In this document: positions 33,412-44,389 of the stretch, piece after piece
Layout: each line of letters opens with the position of its first letter
Position numbering within the stretch: the first letter of the stretch is position 1
NCBI GenBank assembly: GCA_021292165.1
Contig: CM037880.1
Span: forward strand, 136,216,564-136,280,563
Source of the DNA: Shinisaurus crocodilurus
Lineage: Eukaryota > Chordata > Lepidosauria > Squamata > Shinisauridae
Direction of reading: 5' to 3'
DNA: 64,000 bases
The notes under the pieces: model-generated
What the model saw: only the letters and a program-made list of their open reading frames with translations
What the model was told of the DNA's origin: nothing
Database searches by the model: none
Translations under genes and position numbers: made by a program

Positions 33412-33612
33412 AACAATGCAGTGGTCCCATAACAGAAGTGCTACCTTGAAGGAAAGAAAGTGTGCTTCAGGATAAAGAGCTCCTAGTGCTACCAATCAGA
33501 AGGCATTGTGCAGCTATTCCATCCCCCCCCCCCCCCTTAGAGGATTTTCTGTAGTAAGAGAAAGGATGGAAGTGGTGGGGAAACACAGGAGGGTTACGAA
33601 TGGAACATGAAC
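33412..33612. mobile_element. Family K DNA transposon, truncated
   Basis: The phrases tgtgcagctattccatcc, aggattttctgtagtaag and aggagggttacgaa match family K (52712-52936 and, reversed, 30513-30727). A run of about 14 C lies at 33524-33537. The terminal repeats are lost. Confidence 0.55.
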
Positions 33613-33655
33613 ATGTTTTTTTAGAAAATATTTTTTATTTTTTAAATAAAATCTT

Positions 33656-34502
33656 ACTTGTACTCTTCTGTTTGACTTCTCGCTATATACTTATGCAAAT
33701 TTCATGGGTCCATTTGTAGAGACCAGTTATGTGCTGTATTAAACATGACCCTTTCTCTCTCTCAAATGACAGGCCCATCTGCTGTCCTTTGAGAGATGCA
33801 CACACTGACAGGGCATTTGGAAACGGTGGTTTCTGTCCCTTGGTTCCTCTCTCTCCCTTCCCCATAGGCCCTGTAAGCCTCTGGAGCCTGGATGTTATTT
33901 ACACAGAAATGAAACAGGACACATTTAATGCCTCTCATTTTGGCACCCTGGCTGAAGAGGCATGGCAATGCGATTAAATCACTCTCTTCCTCTTTGCCTC
34001 TTGTCACAAGAGGCAGTACTTGTTCTGAATGGCTAAGCACAGGCATTAAATGCAACCAAGGGAGGTGGGTTCATGCATATGTTTGACTTTCATTCCTTTG
34101 TTTGACAGGAGAAATGCTTCCAAAGGTACACCATGGTATAGCGCTGGGCTGACGCAGACTAATGAGAGGTTCGGTGAGCAAAGAAAAGCATAAAATAACC
34201 ATTTAAAACTCTATTATGTACACGTTTCTGAAACAATTGTTGAACAATAGCAGTTCATGAATACCAATGGCTGGTGTTGTGTTGGTCTGCCTAACCTTAG
34301 CTCTGTGTCTCCTACCTGAAGGCTAGTGGGGGGGGGGGGGAAAGGACAGAATAAATATTTATGAGCAGAGGTGGAGCAGATGGGGCTGTCACTTGAGAGA
34401 GAGAAAGGGTCATGTTTAATACAGCTCATAACTGGTCTCTACAAACGGGCCCATGAAATTTGCATAAGTATGTAGTGAAAAGTCAAACAGAAGAGTACAA
34501 GT
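33656..34502. repeat. Inverted duplication with 129-bp arms
   Basis: 33656-33784 and 34376-34502 are reverse complements of each other at about 93% identity by hand count, beginning acttgtactcttctg and ending ccatctgct. Weaker similarity appears to extend inward on both sides (ttctgtcc, then C-rich, then taggcc). The spacer is about 590 bp and shows no coding motif. It may be an inverted duplication of unique DNA or an element with long terminal inverted repeats; the arms match no other family in the window. Confidence 0.75.
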
Positions 34503-34562
34503 CAGTTTCGAAATTTTCTTGGCAGAATGAGAAAGGGGGGGGGATATACCAATCTCATGATA

Positions 34563-34680
34563 AAATGCTTATTAATGCTGCACACAATGCATGCTTACTT
34601 GGAGTAAGCCCCATGAAATTCAATGGGTCTTGCTTCTGCATAGCATGTGATGGGACTGGGCTACAAATTCATATATAGCT
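34563..34680. mobile_element. Family E fragment
   Basis: The phrases caatgcatgcttacttgg, agtaagccccatgaaatt and caatgggtcttgctt match family E. The right arm is eroded. Confidence 0.55.
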
Positions 34681-34691
34681 TGGACCTTAGG

Positions 34692-35080
34692 CAGGGGTGC
34701 AGCACCGCAGGGCACCAGGGGCCAAATCCAGCCATCTGAGGTTCCCCAGTTGGCCATGCCCCTTTTTCCTAGACCCCCCTTTCCCCTCACCACTGATCGT
34801 TGGGCGGTTTCCTGGCTTCTCTGTGGTTTTTCCCCCCTTTCTAAAAGGTTGAAATGCCCCTCCTGAAGCTTTGTTACTGGCAGTGAGAGCTTTAAGCTAA
34901 AAGATGCTGCTATTCGGTATTTTGGCCCCACCCTTTCCCTTTGGCTCCACCCCTTCTGCCTTCAGCCCCTGCCCACCACCAGAATGTAGCCCCTGAGAGC
35001 TTATCTGAAATAGAATTAGGCTGAAGTGGAATTAGGCCAAAATGGAATTAGGCCCTTCTGCTGCAGAGTCTGCACCCCTG
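34692..35080. mobile_element. Family C hAT element
   Basis: The left end CAGGGGTGCAGCACC is inverted relative to the right end gtctgcacccctg. Flanking 8-mers ACCTTAGG (34684-34691) and ACCTAAGA (35081-35088) match at 6 of 8. Subterminal phrases gccaaatccagcc and tagaattaggctg are shared with the 52066 copy in diverged form. Non-coding. Confidence 0.8.
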
Positions 35081-35329
35081 ACCTAAGACAACAATGGATT
35101 TCTCCCTTGACAACTTGCCTGTTTAGGGAAATGGGAATAATTTCATGGAATCCTAGATCAGCTCCCAACAGCTGGCAAAACTGTACCAACTGCTTTCAAA
35201 TAAAATACCAACCTGCCCAGTCACTGAGGTCATCAGCTGGCATACTCGTGGTGGTTCCTCGTGGACTTTTGGCCCAATTAGAGGCCACCAGGAGAAGAGC
35301 CTTCATAAGGATGTGGGAGAAATTCGATA

Positions 35330-36003
35330 TTGCTGTTCGGTGACCGCGAATCCGATGAATTCAACTCGTTCGATTGTGTTCATGGTCAGTCGACCCGTTC
35401 GATTCTGTTCGTGATCGCACTCCCTTTAGCCCTCTTCGTCTCCTAGGGATGTAGCCGAGCAGCCCGCAGACATGAGTGAGGCTCGAACTGGGCCTGCTCG
35501 TGTCCGCGCGGGCTCTCTGCCCCCCCCCCGTGGGCTTTACCTGGGCTCTCCGCCGAGCGGAGAGCCTTCCTTCCCTGTCCAACGCTTGGAGGAAGTGACG
35601 CGACGGGACCCTGCTCCGTTGCGCTGGACCCCCGTGCTCTGTTTTTGGCTGGGGAAACCAGGGCAACAGGGCTGTTTAAGCCCTGTTGCCCTGGTTCCTC
35701 CCGCCAAAACAGAACGCGGGTGGGGGTCCAGCGCGCCGGAGCAGTGGCTCCGGCAGCGGTGGAGGTGGTGTGGAGGACCAGGTAGGTGGGGGGGTCCTGG
35801 CGGCAGCGTCGGGGTGGGGTGGGGTTTCCGGCAGCGGCGGCAGCGGCGCAAGCAGTGCGAGCAACACTCCACGCCGCTCTGAAGAGCGGGAGCGGGCCGC
35901 CGCTGCTCGCGGCGGGGCCGAGCCCGGAACGAGCCTCCAGCCGACTCCAGCTCGGCCCCACCACTAAATTGTTCCCGAGATTCGACAATGTTCGCGATCT
36001 ATG
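35330..36003 (-). repeat. GC-rich palindromic repeat (family G), copy 2
   Basis: Reverse-oriented copy of 8600-9150. The central palindrome at 35621-35734 is about 114 bp: gcgctggacccccg, gctctgttttt, accagggcaacagggct and then their complements. The left flank carries repeated cgttcgattntgttc phrases (35367-35425) and the right end agattcgacaatgttcgcg. A frame of 250 codons crosses it on the minus strand, but it is not preserved in copy 1. The insertion lies in an L2 remnant, which shows that the family has been mobile. Confidence 0.7.
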
Positions 36004-36175
36004 AATAACAATCCCACCAACCAACCCGCTGTCCCCACCACTCCATGGCAGGCTTTCCAGCAACACGGGACACCACCACCTGGTGGATAAAAACAGTAAA
36101 AGGAAAAGCTCGCTTTCAAGAAGACGCCACCTGGTGGAGACTATGATCTTGCACATTTTGAATGCGCAAGTAATA

Positions 36176-36345
36176 GGCCATTTATGGGTGTGCACCGGTT
36201 AACGAACAAAACCTTGTTTGCTTACACCAGCAAACAACAGTGCGAACAAAAAATTGTTTGCTTACACTTGCAAACAGGTGTGCAGGGGGAAGTGAAGATT
36301 GTGAGCCGTCTGTGAACACAAAAAACCCATAAATTTACATGGCAG
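36176..36345. mobile_element. Small palindromic element with two internal repeats
   Basis: The ends tttatgggtgtg and cacaaaaaacccataaa are roughly inverted. Between them, two tandem units of about 40 bp (gaacaaaaccttgtttgctt and gaacaaaaaattgtttgctt, each followed by acac..gcaaac) form hairpins. Probably a MITE inserted beside family G. Confidence 0.45.
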
Positions 36346-36542
36346 CTCCATTTCTGGAGGTCAGGCAGGCAGGCTCTGACATTGTGCTGCTTTCGGCACC
36401 TGCTGAAGACCTACTTGTTCCGGGAAGCCTTCTCTGCTGTCCAACCACCATTGTAATGTTACTTTGTTTTCAACATACTGTTTTTGTGTGTTTTTTAATT
36501 GTTCACTGCTCCGGAATCTACTTAGATGTGGAACAGTATGCA

Positions 36543-36581
<39 letters not shown>

Positions 36582-36599
36582 ATAGGAGAGGTGCATTGT

Positions 36600-37170
36600 T
36601 CTTTCATTTCCAACTGATGATGAGACATCTCCCACCAAATAGCAGAGGAAAGCAGTTGCACTTAGCAAGTATTACATTTGAAAATATTCCAGAAAGTTGC
36701 AAGGTGTGCGTGATTTAATACATTTCTGCATTTAACATTCGTGCTTTTGTTCACTTTCAAGTTCCGAAGTTCCAGAAAATATTTCACAAAGTTGCCAGGG
36801 TGCTGTATGTAACTCATGCTTGTCTTGGGCTTGCTCACACACTACAGAAGTCAGCTGCTTTTTTCACTATTTGACTAGAAACCTAGCATTGTTGCTGGCA
36901 AGTGTTGAAGCCATATAGTTGACCTTTCCTGAAACAGTCTCTGCATAGATGACAATGTGGTTCAACACAATGGTTTCCATGTGTTTGCATGTAAGGGAGA
37001 AATTGCAAAAATGGTTCCAGAGAGGTAAATGTCATAAAAAGAAGGCCATATGTGCTAGAAAATGGGGAAAGTAAAAAAGAAGCAATGCATGTACGTTGGT
37101 ACATTAATGTTTTCTATATTATCTGTTATTCATCAAACTACTGCAGTGAGATTTGGTCTACTGTACTGAC
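36600..37170. other. Unique sequence
   Basis: No gene or repeat recognised. Confidence 0.4.
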
Positions 37171-37177
37171 TACTGAC

Positions 37178-37252
37178 AGTGCAATCCTATACATGTCTAC
37201 TTAGAAGCAAGTTCAATAGGGCTTACTCCCAGGTAAGTAGTCATAGAATTTC
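37178..37252. mobile_element. Family E copy
   Basis: The phrases cagtgcaatcctatacatg, caatagggcttactccc and gtaagtagtcatagaattt match both arms of family E, shortened. Confidence 0.6.
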
Positions 37253-37254
37253 AG

Positions 37255-37400
37255 CATGAGTCATTGAGCTCAAATCTTGTCTCTGCCATGAGCTCGTTAT
37301 TTTGGCCTTAAATAAGCCACAATCTTTCAGCCTCAGCCCTCCCATCTCTAATCTGTGGAGAGTAAATACTGACCTACCTTACAAGGCTAGTATAAGGCAC
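37255..37400 (+). mobile_element. MIR-like SINE core
   Basis: The phrases cttgtctctgccatgagctc, gccacaatctttcagcctc, ccctcccatctctaatctg and actgacctaccttacaaggc follow the MIR/CORE-SINE core in order. The tRNA head and the tail are missing. Confidence 0.65.
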
Positions 37401-38720
37401 ACTGAAATAATGTGTGTGAAGTTGTCTGGACATGCTAAAGCAGTGTTCTTTGTAAATAAAGTGGTTCTGATGTACATGCAGAGATGTGCATGTTCAGAAA
37501 CACCCCCACCTACTTATCTATGAGTAGGAGAATGCTGTGTGTGTGCATTAGCAGAATAGGACTGTGTCTCCTTAACAGAACAGAATTGGAAGCCCCTTCA
37601 CATGCATGGTTTGGAATGTCCCCATAATATATAGATGGATCCATATACTATGGATATTAGCATAGCGATATAAACAGGTGCTTTAGAATTCTGTTCTAAA
37701 AGCAAATTCTAGGACCAGAAAACGCAGACTCAAACTGATTCCATAAGAATGCCTAACCGTTTTAAACCATGCATTAAACCAGTGCATTTGTATGCTACCT
37801 CTGATCATCTATCTATCTATCCATCCCAGTCTTTTTATTTTGAAAGGGCAAAATAAATATTTATTTAGCTTGTTTTCAAGCTAAATGTATCACTTTTAAG
37901 CCTCTGTTTTTGTGTGTGTGTGTGGGGGGGTTTGCCACTGCCACACCACCAAATTTCAGTGGCACAGCAATGGCAGGAATGTGGCCCATAGGGAGGTCCG
38001 GGGGACGACGACAGGCATTGGCACCCAGCCCCCCCAAAGTTGCCCACCCCTGATCTATCCAAAGAATAACTAATATTCTTTGATAGTGGGTATTATTGCG
38101 TTGGCAGAGATTAATGATTCATAAAAATTCTGCTTGGTTCTTTGTTGCAAGACAGCTTATAGATTTGCCTGTGGGCTGGACCATCTGCACTAGCCAGGAG
38201 CAGTGCTTTGGTATTGTTTCCCTTTAATTTCCTGCCTCTTCCGTGGAAACATAGCGCTGTATACCAAAAACCCTGCATTCTTAAAATCCCTCCCAAATAT
38301 ATATCTGGGTGCTAATGAGAGGTTTGCTGTGTTGAAATGGGATGGCTGTATGTCAACAGCAGTACTGAATAATTCATACTCAACCTTACAGGTTCGATCA
38401 AATGCAATTTGCGATTTACCTTCTCTGTCTGTGCAGTGTGTTTGCCTTTCAGTAAGCTCGTGATAACAAATGAATGATGATAGTGAGTGCATTTGAACTC
38501 TCAAGCTGTCTAATGATATGGGCATGACCAATTTGTTTCTGTGGGCGGTTTCCTCTTATTTCAGTTTGGTATAGTGCTCTATTGCCCTTTTAGTTCTGAA
38601 AAACCAAAGCAATACTTTTACTGCACCTTTTTTTTTAAAGGTTATACTGAGCTCTTCAACGTGCAGTATGGAAAGGCAGCTAATGCTAAATTCTATAGAG
38701 AGCAGAATTATTTATTGTGG
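37401..38720. other. Mostly unique sequence
   Basis: A short ATCT tract lies at 37807-37822. The phrase ccactgccacaccaccaaa at 37935 and the C-rich part to 38055 may be an eroded element. No coding signal. Confidence 0.4.
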
Positions 38721-38727
38721 CAAATAG

Positions 38728-38823
38728 ATTTAGGCTGGAATCCTATACACATTTACCTAGGAGTAAGTTCCTGTTGAGTTCAGTGGGAGCTCACTCCTAT
38801 GTAGGAATGTATAGGATTGTACT
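38728..38823. mobile_element. Family E copy
   Basis: The left arm (gctggaatcctatacacat) and right arm (atgtataggattgtact) are complementary, with ggagtaagttcctg and ttcagtgggagctcac in the middle. Confidence 0.7.
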
Positions 38824-38914
38824 GTTAGTCTGTAAAACCATAATATAGACAACAAACTGCGTTAAATGTTTCTTTATTTATTAAAATACTTCTTACACAA
38901 ATCTATGGTATGAT

Positions 38915-39190
38915 GATCCACACCTGGAATATTGTGTACAGTTCTGGTCATTGCACCTAAAAAAGGATACCCTGGAGTTGGAAAAAGTGCAGAAAAGAGC
39001 AACTAAGGACACAATCCTATGCATGCTTAAACAGAAGAAGAAGAAAAAGCCTACAACTCCCAGCATACCCCAGCGAGCCATTCCGGCTGGGGCAAGCTGG
39101 GAATTGTAGGCCTTTTTTCTGTCTAAACATCTGTAGGATTGTGCCCTAAAATGATCAAGGGGCAGGAGCAGTGTGTTTTCAAGGGGCATT
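38915..39190 (+). mobile_element. CR1 3' fragment interrupted by family D
   Basis: The sequence gatccacacctggaatattg, gttctggtcattgcacc, gagttggaaaaagtgcag and agagcaactaa, then, after the insert, aatgatcaagg encodes the WAPHF/LEKVQ region of CR1 ORF2. Removing 39007-39146 and one TAA restores continuity. Confidence 0.8.
39007..39146. mobile_element. Family D MITE (Harbinger-like) inside CR1
   Basis: Inverted ends GGACACAATCCTATGCATG and gtaggattgtgccc bound a 140-bp hairpin. TAA flanks both sides (39004-39006 and 39147-39149), and the CR1 sequence is continuous once the element and one TAA are removed. A 3-bp TAA duplication with GG..CC ends is the hallmark of PIF/Harbinger elements. Confidence 0.85.
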
Positions 39191-39214
39191 TAAAACTTGC
39201 CACAATTTCTGCCT

Positions 39215-39445
39215 CTCAAACCACACATGGGTGGGTGCTACCACTGAGAAGACCCGCTTACGCACTGCTACCTGGTGACATTCCATTGGTTGTGGAATGA
39301 CCAGTAAGGCCTCCTCAGAAGATCTCAAGGGTTGACTGGGTATATACAAGGGAAGATAGTCAGCTAGGTATCCTCGTTGCGAGTCATTTAGGGCTTTCTA
39401 TGTCAACAGCAAAACCTTGAACATGGCTCGGTAGCTAATGATATT
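39215..39445 (-). mobile_element. L2-like LINE fragment
   Basis: The plus strand phrases gtgctaccactgagaagac, ggcctcctcagaagatctca, gagtcatttagggctttcta and gcaaaaccttgaacatgg are the complement of the L2 segment after the reverse transcriptase core, and match the copy at 21350-21600. Confidence 0.7.
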
Positions 39446-39839
39446 GCACCGATATAATTACGTTCTTTAGACATACGTAGGTAAACGTCTCCTGCTCTAA
39501 CCACAGCACAGAGTTGGTGCGTAGACATATGTGTGTGTCTCTGTGTGTAGAAGATAAGTGCTGTGTCCTGTGCTTTGAAAAACTAAGAGATGTGTTCTCA
39601 TGAGAAACTTAATTTTAGGACTTGTGGATTCCAAAGCAATTATCATTTTAACAGAATTCGAGCACCAGGGAAGAACTCAATGTGAATAACTGTGTTGGAC
39701 AAAGGTTTTTGATATTGTAAAGGGATCTCACTCCCTTCTTTGGTATTTCTTTAGCTACCAAAATAATTTATCAGTATAATGGGTGTTGTGTCAACCCTGC
39801 ATGTATCACCTAATAGGCACTTCATATTTCAACTGATGT

Positions 39840-40225
39840 GGGGTTTCTCTACACGAGACATTTATTGTGCACTTGTGATTCCTCACTCACGGTCGTTTGT
39901 GAGTGCTTTACATGATGGCATCCTCCTCCAGGGCCTCTCCCGTGCTTTCAAAGCATTTCCGCAGCTTTCTTTAGAGCGCGGATAGTGCAGTAAGTATTAT
40001 CTAAAAATAGCGGAATGAAAGGCTCGTGTATTTTTGCAACTCTGCTATGCCGCAGTGCCACCTTGTAGTTGTGTAATGGAACATATAGAAAGGCAGAGAA
40101 AGACACCCACACCCACCCTGCGGGGAAAAAACACGTGTAAAGGAGCCAATTTTAATCCCACAAAGAATCTGGAAGCAGAAGGCTTGGTAAAGTGGCGGGT
40201 TAAAAGCCTCATGTAGAGAAACCCA
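39840..40225. mobile_element. Family J DNA transposon, best-preserved ends
   Basis: The left end gggtttctctacacgagaca and right end cctcatgtagagaaaccc are inverted. The interior shares ccgcagtgccaccttgtag, aaaggcagagaaag and aagtggcgggtta with copies at 19045 and 47757. No target duplication could be read with confidence. Confidence 0.8.
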
Positions 40226-40389
40226 TAATGATGGAAATGGACTAAAAAATGAAGCCGATCAATAAGTATTGCTCTATTCCTAGTGATACACTTCCATTGC
40301 AGTACTTTATATCGACAAGTCCTTCATTAAATTTACACTGGAACTTCAAACCCCAATAATTAGAGCTGTATAAGGGGTGTTTCATTGGT

Positions 40390-40575
40390 TTGTGCTGTTT
40401 ATTTCTTTTATGGGTGTGTTTTTAATTGTGTTTTTAATACAATGGGTTTAATGTTATGTTTTAATTAAGATTTTGTTCTTAACCTGTATTTCATTGTTAT
40501 CTGCCTTGAGTGTCATTTTTATTTTTATTTTTGGCAGAAAGGTGGGATATAAATTAAATAAATAAATACTTTAAT
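40390..40575 (+). mobile_element. LINE 3'UTR/tail fragment
   Basis: The sequence ttatctgccttgagtgtcat, followed by ggcagaaaggtgggatataa and an AAAT tail, is the 3' end of an L2-type element or of a SINE that shares this tail. Confidence 0.6.
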
Positions 40576-40599
40576 AATAAATATAAGCAAGGACCTGCG

Positions 40600-41050
40600 A
40601 AAATGTAAGCGAGGATGAGGGGGAATTGGACTCAGAGTGGAAGCATCTTCTGAGCCCAACACCCTCTCCCCAGATCCTTTCAGCTGTAAAGGGGCAGTCT
40701 CCCTCAAGCTTAAAGGATCTTTGTGGTGGGATGGGAATTCATGACCTCTTGGACCTCTATGCCCAATCCCTCCCAAGCTTTAAGGCCACTGCTGAAGGGA
40801 AGCAAGGGGCGGGCTGTTAGCTTGTCCTCTTCGCTTGTCTAACTCCCAACTGGCTGGTTGAGGGTTCATACCTACGTGCACAGCCCTTGACCTCTGCCAG
40901 TTTGGGGAGTTGAAAGGAGGGAGGATGTCCTTCCGAACCTCCAATGTTTTTCTTTCCCACCCTGGACTCTGCCCCTTCCATTTAGGCTCTTGTGCTGTCC
41001 AGATGCAGATACCCCACTTTGCTAATATATGTGGAATGATGTTCTCCTAT
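40600..41050. other. No recognisable feature
   Basis: GC-richer unique sequence up to the LINE 5' truncation point. Confidence 0.35.
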
Positions 41051-43785
41051 AGGAGAATAGCAACCCGAACGGACTCTTACTTTTGTCTATATGTGCAGAG
41101 CATAATCTCACTATCACAAACACGCTCTTTCGACAAAAGAATAAGTTTAAAACATCATGGCAGCACCCACGGTCAAAGCACTGGCATCTTCTGGATTATG
41201 TAATTGTCCGTGTTAGAGATCGCCGCGATGTACTTCTTACTAGGGCCATGGTGAGTGCCGACGACTGCTGGACAGACCACCGACTAATCCGGTCCACAAT
41301 GGTTATCAACATTGCTCCCCAACGTAGGCTTCAGGGAAGGAAACCAAGGCATAAAATGAACATCCAAGTCCTTCAAGATCCTATTAAGCAAACTCGTCTT
41401 CAATCACTTCTTAAGGAACATCTACCTACGGAACCTCCTGACAACATTGAGGACCATTGGTCTAAGCTGAAAACCTCCATTACTGCAGCTTGTGAACAAA
41501 CTATTGGATATGAAACTAAGAAACATCAGGATTGGTTTGATGAAAATGACAATGAGATTAAATATATAATTGACCAAAAAAGGAAAGCCTTCCAAATATG
41601 GCAAAATGATATTAACTGCGCTGCCAAGAAAAAAACCTACGCTAGCGCAAAGGCTGAGGTCCAAAGAAGAACAAGAGAACTTAAGAACGCTTGGTGGAAA
41701 AAGAAAGCTGAAGAAATTCAACAACTTGCAGAATCTCATGATGCACGGGGCTTTTTTAAGGCCACAAGGGCCATTTATGGACCAAAAACCTATGGTACAA
41801 ACCCTTTACAATCAAAAGATGCCACCAAACTCTTAAAAGACAAAGAGTCTATTGCACTGCGTTGGAAAGAGCATTATTATGACCTTTTAAATCGTAAACC
41901 TAAGGTGGATAATGAGATTTTTTCGCAAATCCCGCAAAAACAAATTAGAGAGGAACTTGCAATACTCCCCACTTTGGATGAAGTAAAAAAAGCCATTAAT
42001 CAAATGAAGAACAACAAAGCTAGTGGACCAGATGGGATTCCTGCTGAAATCTTTAAAGAAGGGGGCCCCCGAACTTGTACAACATCTTCATAAACTCATC
42101 GAAAAAATCTGGATAAGAGAAGAGATCCCAGAAGACTTCAGGGATGCCATAATTATCACCCTCTTTAAGAAGGGTGATAGAACAGACTGTGGAAACTATC
42201 GGGGCATTTCTCTCTTAGCAACCGCAGGTAAAATATTTGCTAGGATTCTCGCAAACCGTCTTCTATCTATTTCAGAAGGGATCCTCCCTGAAACTCAATA
42301 TGGTTTCCGCCCCTCTAGAGGGACAGTAGACATGATTTTTACTGCACGTCAGCTCCAAGAAAAATGCCGGGAGCAAAATCAACCCCTTTATATGGCATTT
42401 ATCGATTTGGCTAAGGCCTTTGATACTGTAGACCGTACAGCTCTCTGGACTATCCTTATGAAAATTGGATGCCCCAATAAATTTGTGAATATCTTGCGAC
42501 TTCTCCATGACAACATGACGGCAACGGTTTTGGACAACAACGGCTCTCATGGTGCTCCATTTAAAGTGGGATCAGGTGTTAAACAGGGATGTGTTATCGC
42601 CCCAACATTATTTGCCATTTTCATCGCCATGGTTTTACATCTTGTCAAGGGGAAACTTCCCACCGGTGTGGGAATTATATATCGAACAGATGGAAAGCTT
42701 TTTAATCTCAGCAGGCTGAAAGCAAAAAGTAAGGTAATTACAACCTCTGTTGTGGAACTTCAGTATGCTGATGATAATGTGGTCTCCGCACATTCAGAGG
42801 ATGATCTCCAAACTATCCTAAATGCTTTTGCAGAAGCATACGAAAAACTTGGTCTCTCACTTAACATCAAAAAAACCAAAGTGCTTCATCAGCAAGTGCA
42901 AGCCAATCCTTTGGTTTCCAGCTTGGCGGGACAATACTGGAAAATGTCGATCATTTTCTCTATCTTGGCAGCTATCTTTCTGTTACAGCTAACATCGACA
43001 GTGAAATCCAGCATCGTCTGAGCTCCGCAAGTGCCGCATTTTCTTGAATGAAACATAGAGTGTTCGAGGATCGTGATATTTGTAAGAAGACCAAAACACT
43101 GGTTTATGAAGCCATTGTATTACCAACTTTACTGTATGCCTGTGAAACATGGACTATCTATAAACGTCACTTCCACCTCCTTGAAACGTTTCATCAACGT
43201 TGCCTCCGGAAAATCCTGCAAATTACTTGGGAAGATAGGCGAACAAATGTCAGTGTACTGGAAGAAGCAAAGACTACTAGCATTGAAAAAATGATCCTTC
43301 AACGCCAACTTCAGTGGACCGGTCATGTTGTTCGAATGCCTGACTGCCGTCTCCCAAAGCAGTTACTTTACTCCCAACTCAAGGATGGAAAGCGGAATAT
43401 CGGTGGTCAATATAAGAGGTTTAAAGATGTTCATAAGGCTAATCTAAAAAAATGCAATATAAACATCGAAAACTGGGAAGCTCTGGCCCATGAACGATCT
43501 AAATGGAGGTTGGCCTTTCACAAAGGTTCCATGGACTTTGAAGAAGCCCGAGTGCAAGGTGAAAGGGAGAAACGTGCTAAGCGAAAAGCACGTCAAATGA
43601 ATCCTTTACAGGACCATCTTCTATCTGGTAACCTGTGTCCTCACTGTGGGAAGCTGTGTGGATCTAGAATTGGCCTCCACAGTCACTTACGGACCCATCG
43701 CTAGAGTCTACACAATCTTCTTTAGAATTTCCTCCTTTTATCCCGGAAGACAATCTTACTCGGTCACGAGTGATCGCCTGATGAT
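41051..43785 (+). pseudogene. RTE-like LINE, 5'-truncated endonuclease-reverse transcriptase
   Basis: An in-frame start is absent: the frame enters at 41053 inside the AP endonuclease (NGLLLLSICAEHNLTITNT, HWHLLDYVIV) and keeps its C-terminal catalytic block CWTDHRLI. After a basic linker, the reverse transcriptase begins (KNNKASGPDGIPAEIFKEG) and shows motif A (AFIDLAKAFD, about 42396-42425), motif B (GVKQGCVIAP) and YADD (42764-42775). It ends with LLYACETW, LQWTGHVVRMPDCRLPKQL and a C2H2-like finger CPHCGKLC..HLRTHR at 43634-43702. Defects are a frameshift in the GGGGGCCCCC run (42061-42070), a second between 42900 and 42945, and a TGA at 43045-43047. The clade (RTE-like rather than CR1/L2) is inferred from the YADD-to-finger architecture. 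The 3'UTR ends near tgatgattg. Confidence 0.85.
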
Positions 43786-44041
43786 TGTTATGGGGGTCGC
43801 TTTCAGATGTCTGAATACATCTTTCCTTGTGAATTAGACAGTACTTGGCCAGAGTCTTGGACTTGACAAAGGAGTGTTAATAGCTCGGGGTATTCAGGTG
43901 ATGTGTCTCCTTGGGAGCAAATTGTTAGATGATGTCTTCTCCATACAGAACCACTCTGCAATGTTCTGAATAGGAAAAACTAATTAGAGGAAGGGCCACA
44001 GGTGCATATATTTCCTTCTCTTCAGCTAAGGATGATATAGA

Positions 44042-44389
44042 ATTTTTCTTCACGAGACATTTATTGGGTGCTTGTCGTTTCCTACTCACAGTTGTTTATG
44101 AGTTCTTTAGATGATGTCGTGACCCTCCAGTTTCGCTTCTTGTCTAAAGAACACTTTTGACGAGTTTTATTTAGAGCAGGGGAAATGCAGTATTTAATTG
44201 TAAAAGCGAAAGAAACTGCTTTTTTTCAGTTGTGAATGTGCACCATTTTGCTATACTGCAGTGCCACCTAGAGGTTATGTTGTAGGAAAGCAGTAAAAAA
44301 ATGCTCTTCGTGTCTCAATTCTGTGATGAAACCAAAAGTAGATACAGCGGATTATAAGCAGATTAACAGGTTCATGTAGAAAAGCTCCT
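44042..44389. mobile_element. Family J DNA transposon
   Basis: The left end cttcacgagacatttattgg and right end ttcatgtagaaaagctcct are inverted and diverged. The interior gaccctccagtttcgcttct and cagtgccacctagaggtta matches the 27091 copy. Non-coding. Confidence 0.7.

Larger units (their letters stand above)
35200..36583 (+). pseudogene. L2-like LINE 3' end, split by about 1 kb of insertions
   Basis: 35210-35323 encodes LRSSAGILVVVPRGLLAQLE and ATRRRAF, and 36346-36440 encodes LEVRQA, then CFRHLLKTYLFREAFSA, the next segment of the same L2 reverse transcriptase tail. Only about a dozen residues are missing between them. The 3'UTR ends in a GAT repeat (36543-36581). Between the halves sit a GC-rich family G copy and a small palindromic element. 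Confidence 0.75.

Noticed and set aside
35443..36195. Open frame of 250 codons on the minus strand
   Set aside because: Same GC-rich family G repeat; the open frame follows from low stop density and the predicted protein has no recognisable domain.
36541..36581. Poly-aspartate coding tract
   Set aside because: It is the GAT microsatellite tail of an L2 element, not protein-coding.
43634..43702. C2H2 zinc finger suggesting a host transcription factor
   Set aside because: It is the single C-terminal finger of the LINE protein, repeated with the same flanks at 54503-54580.
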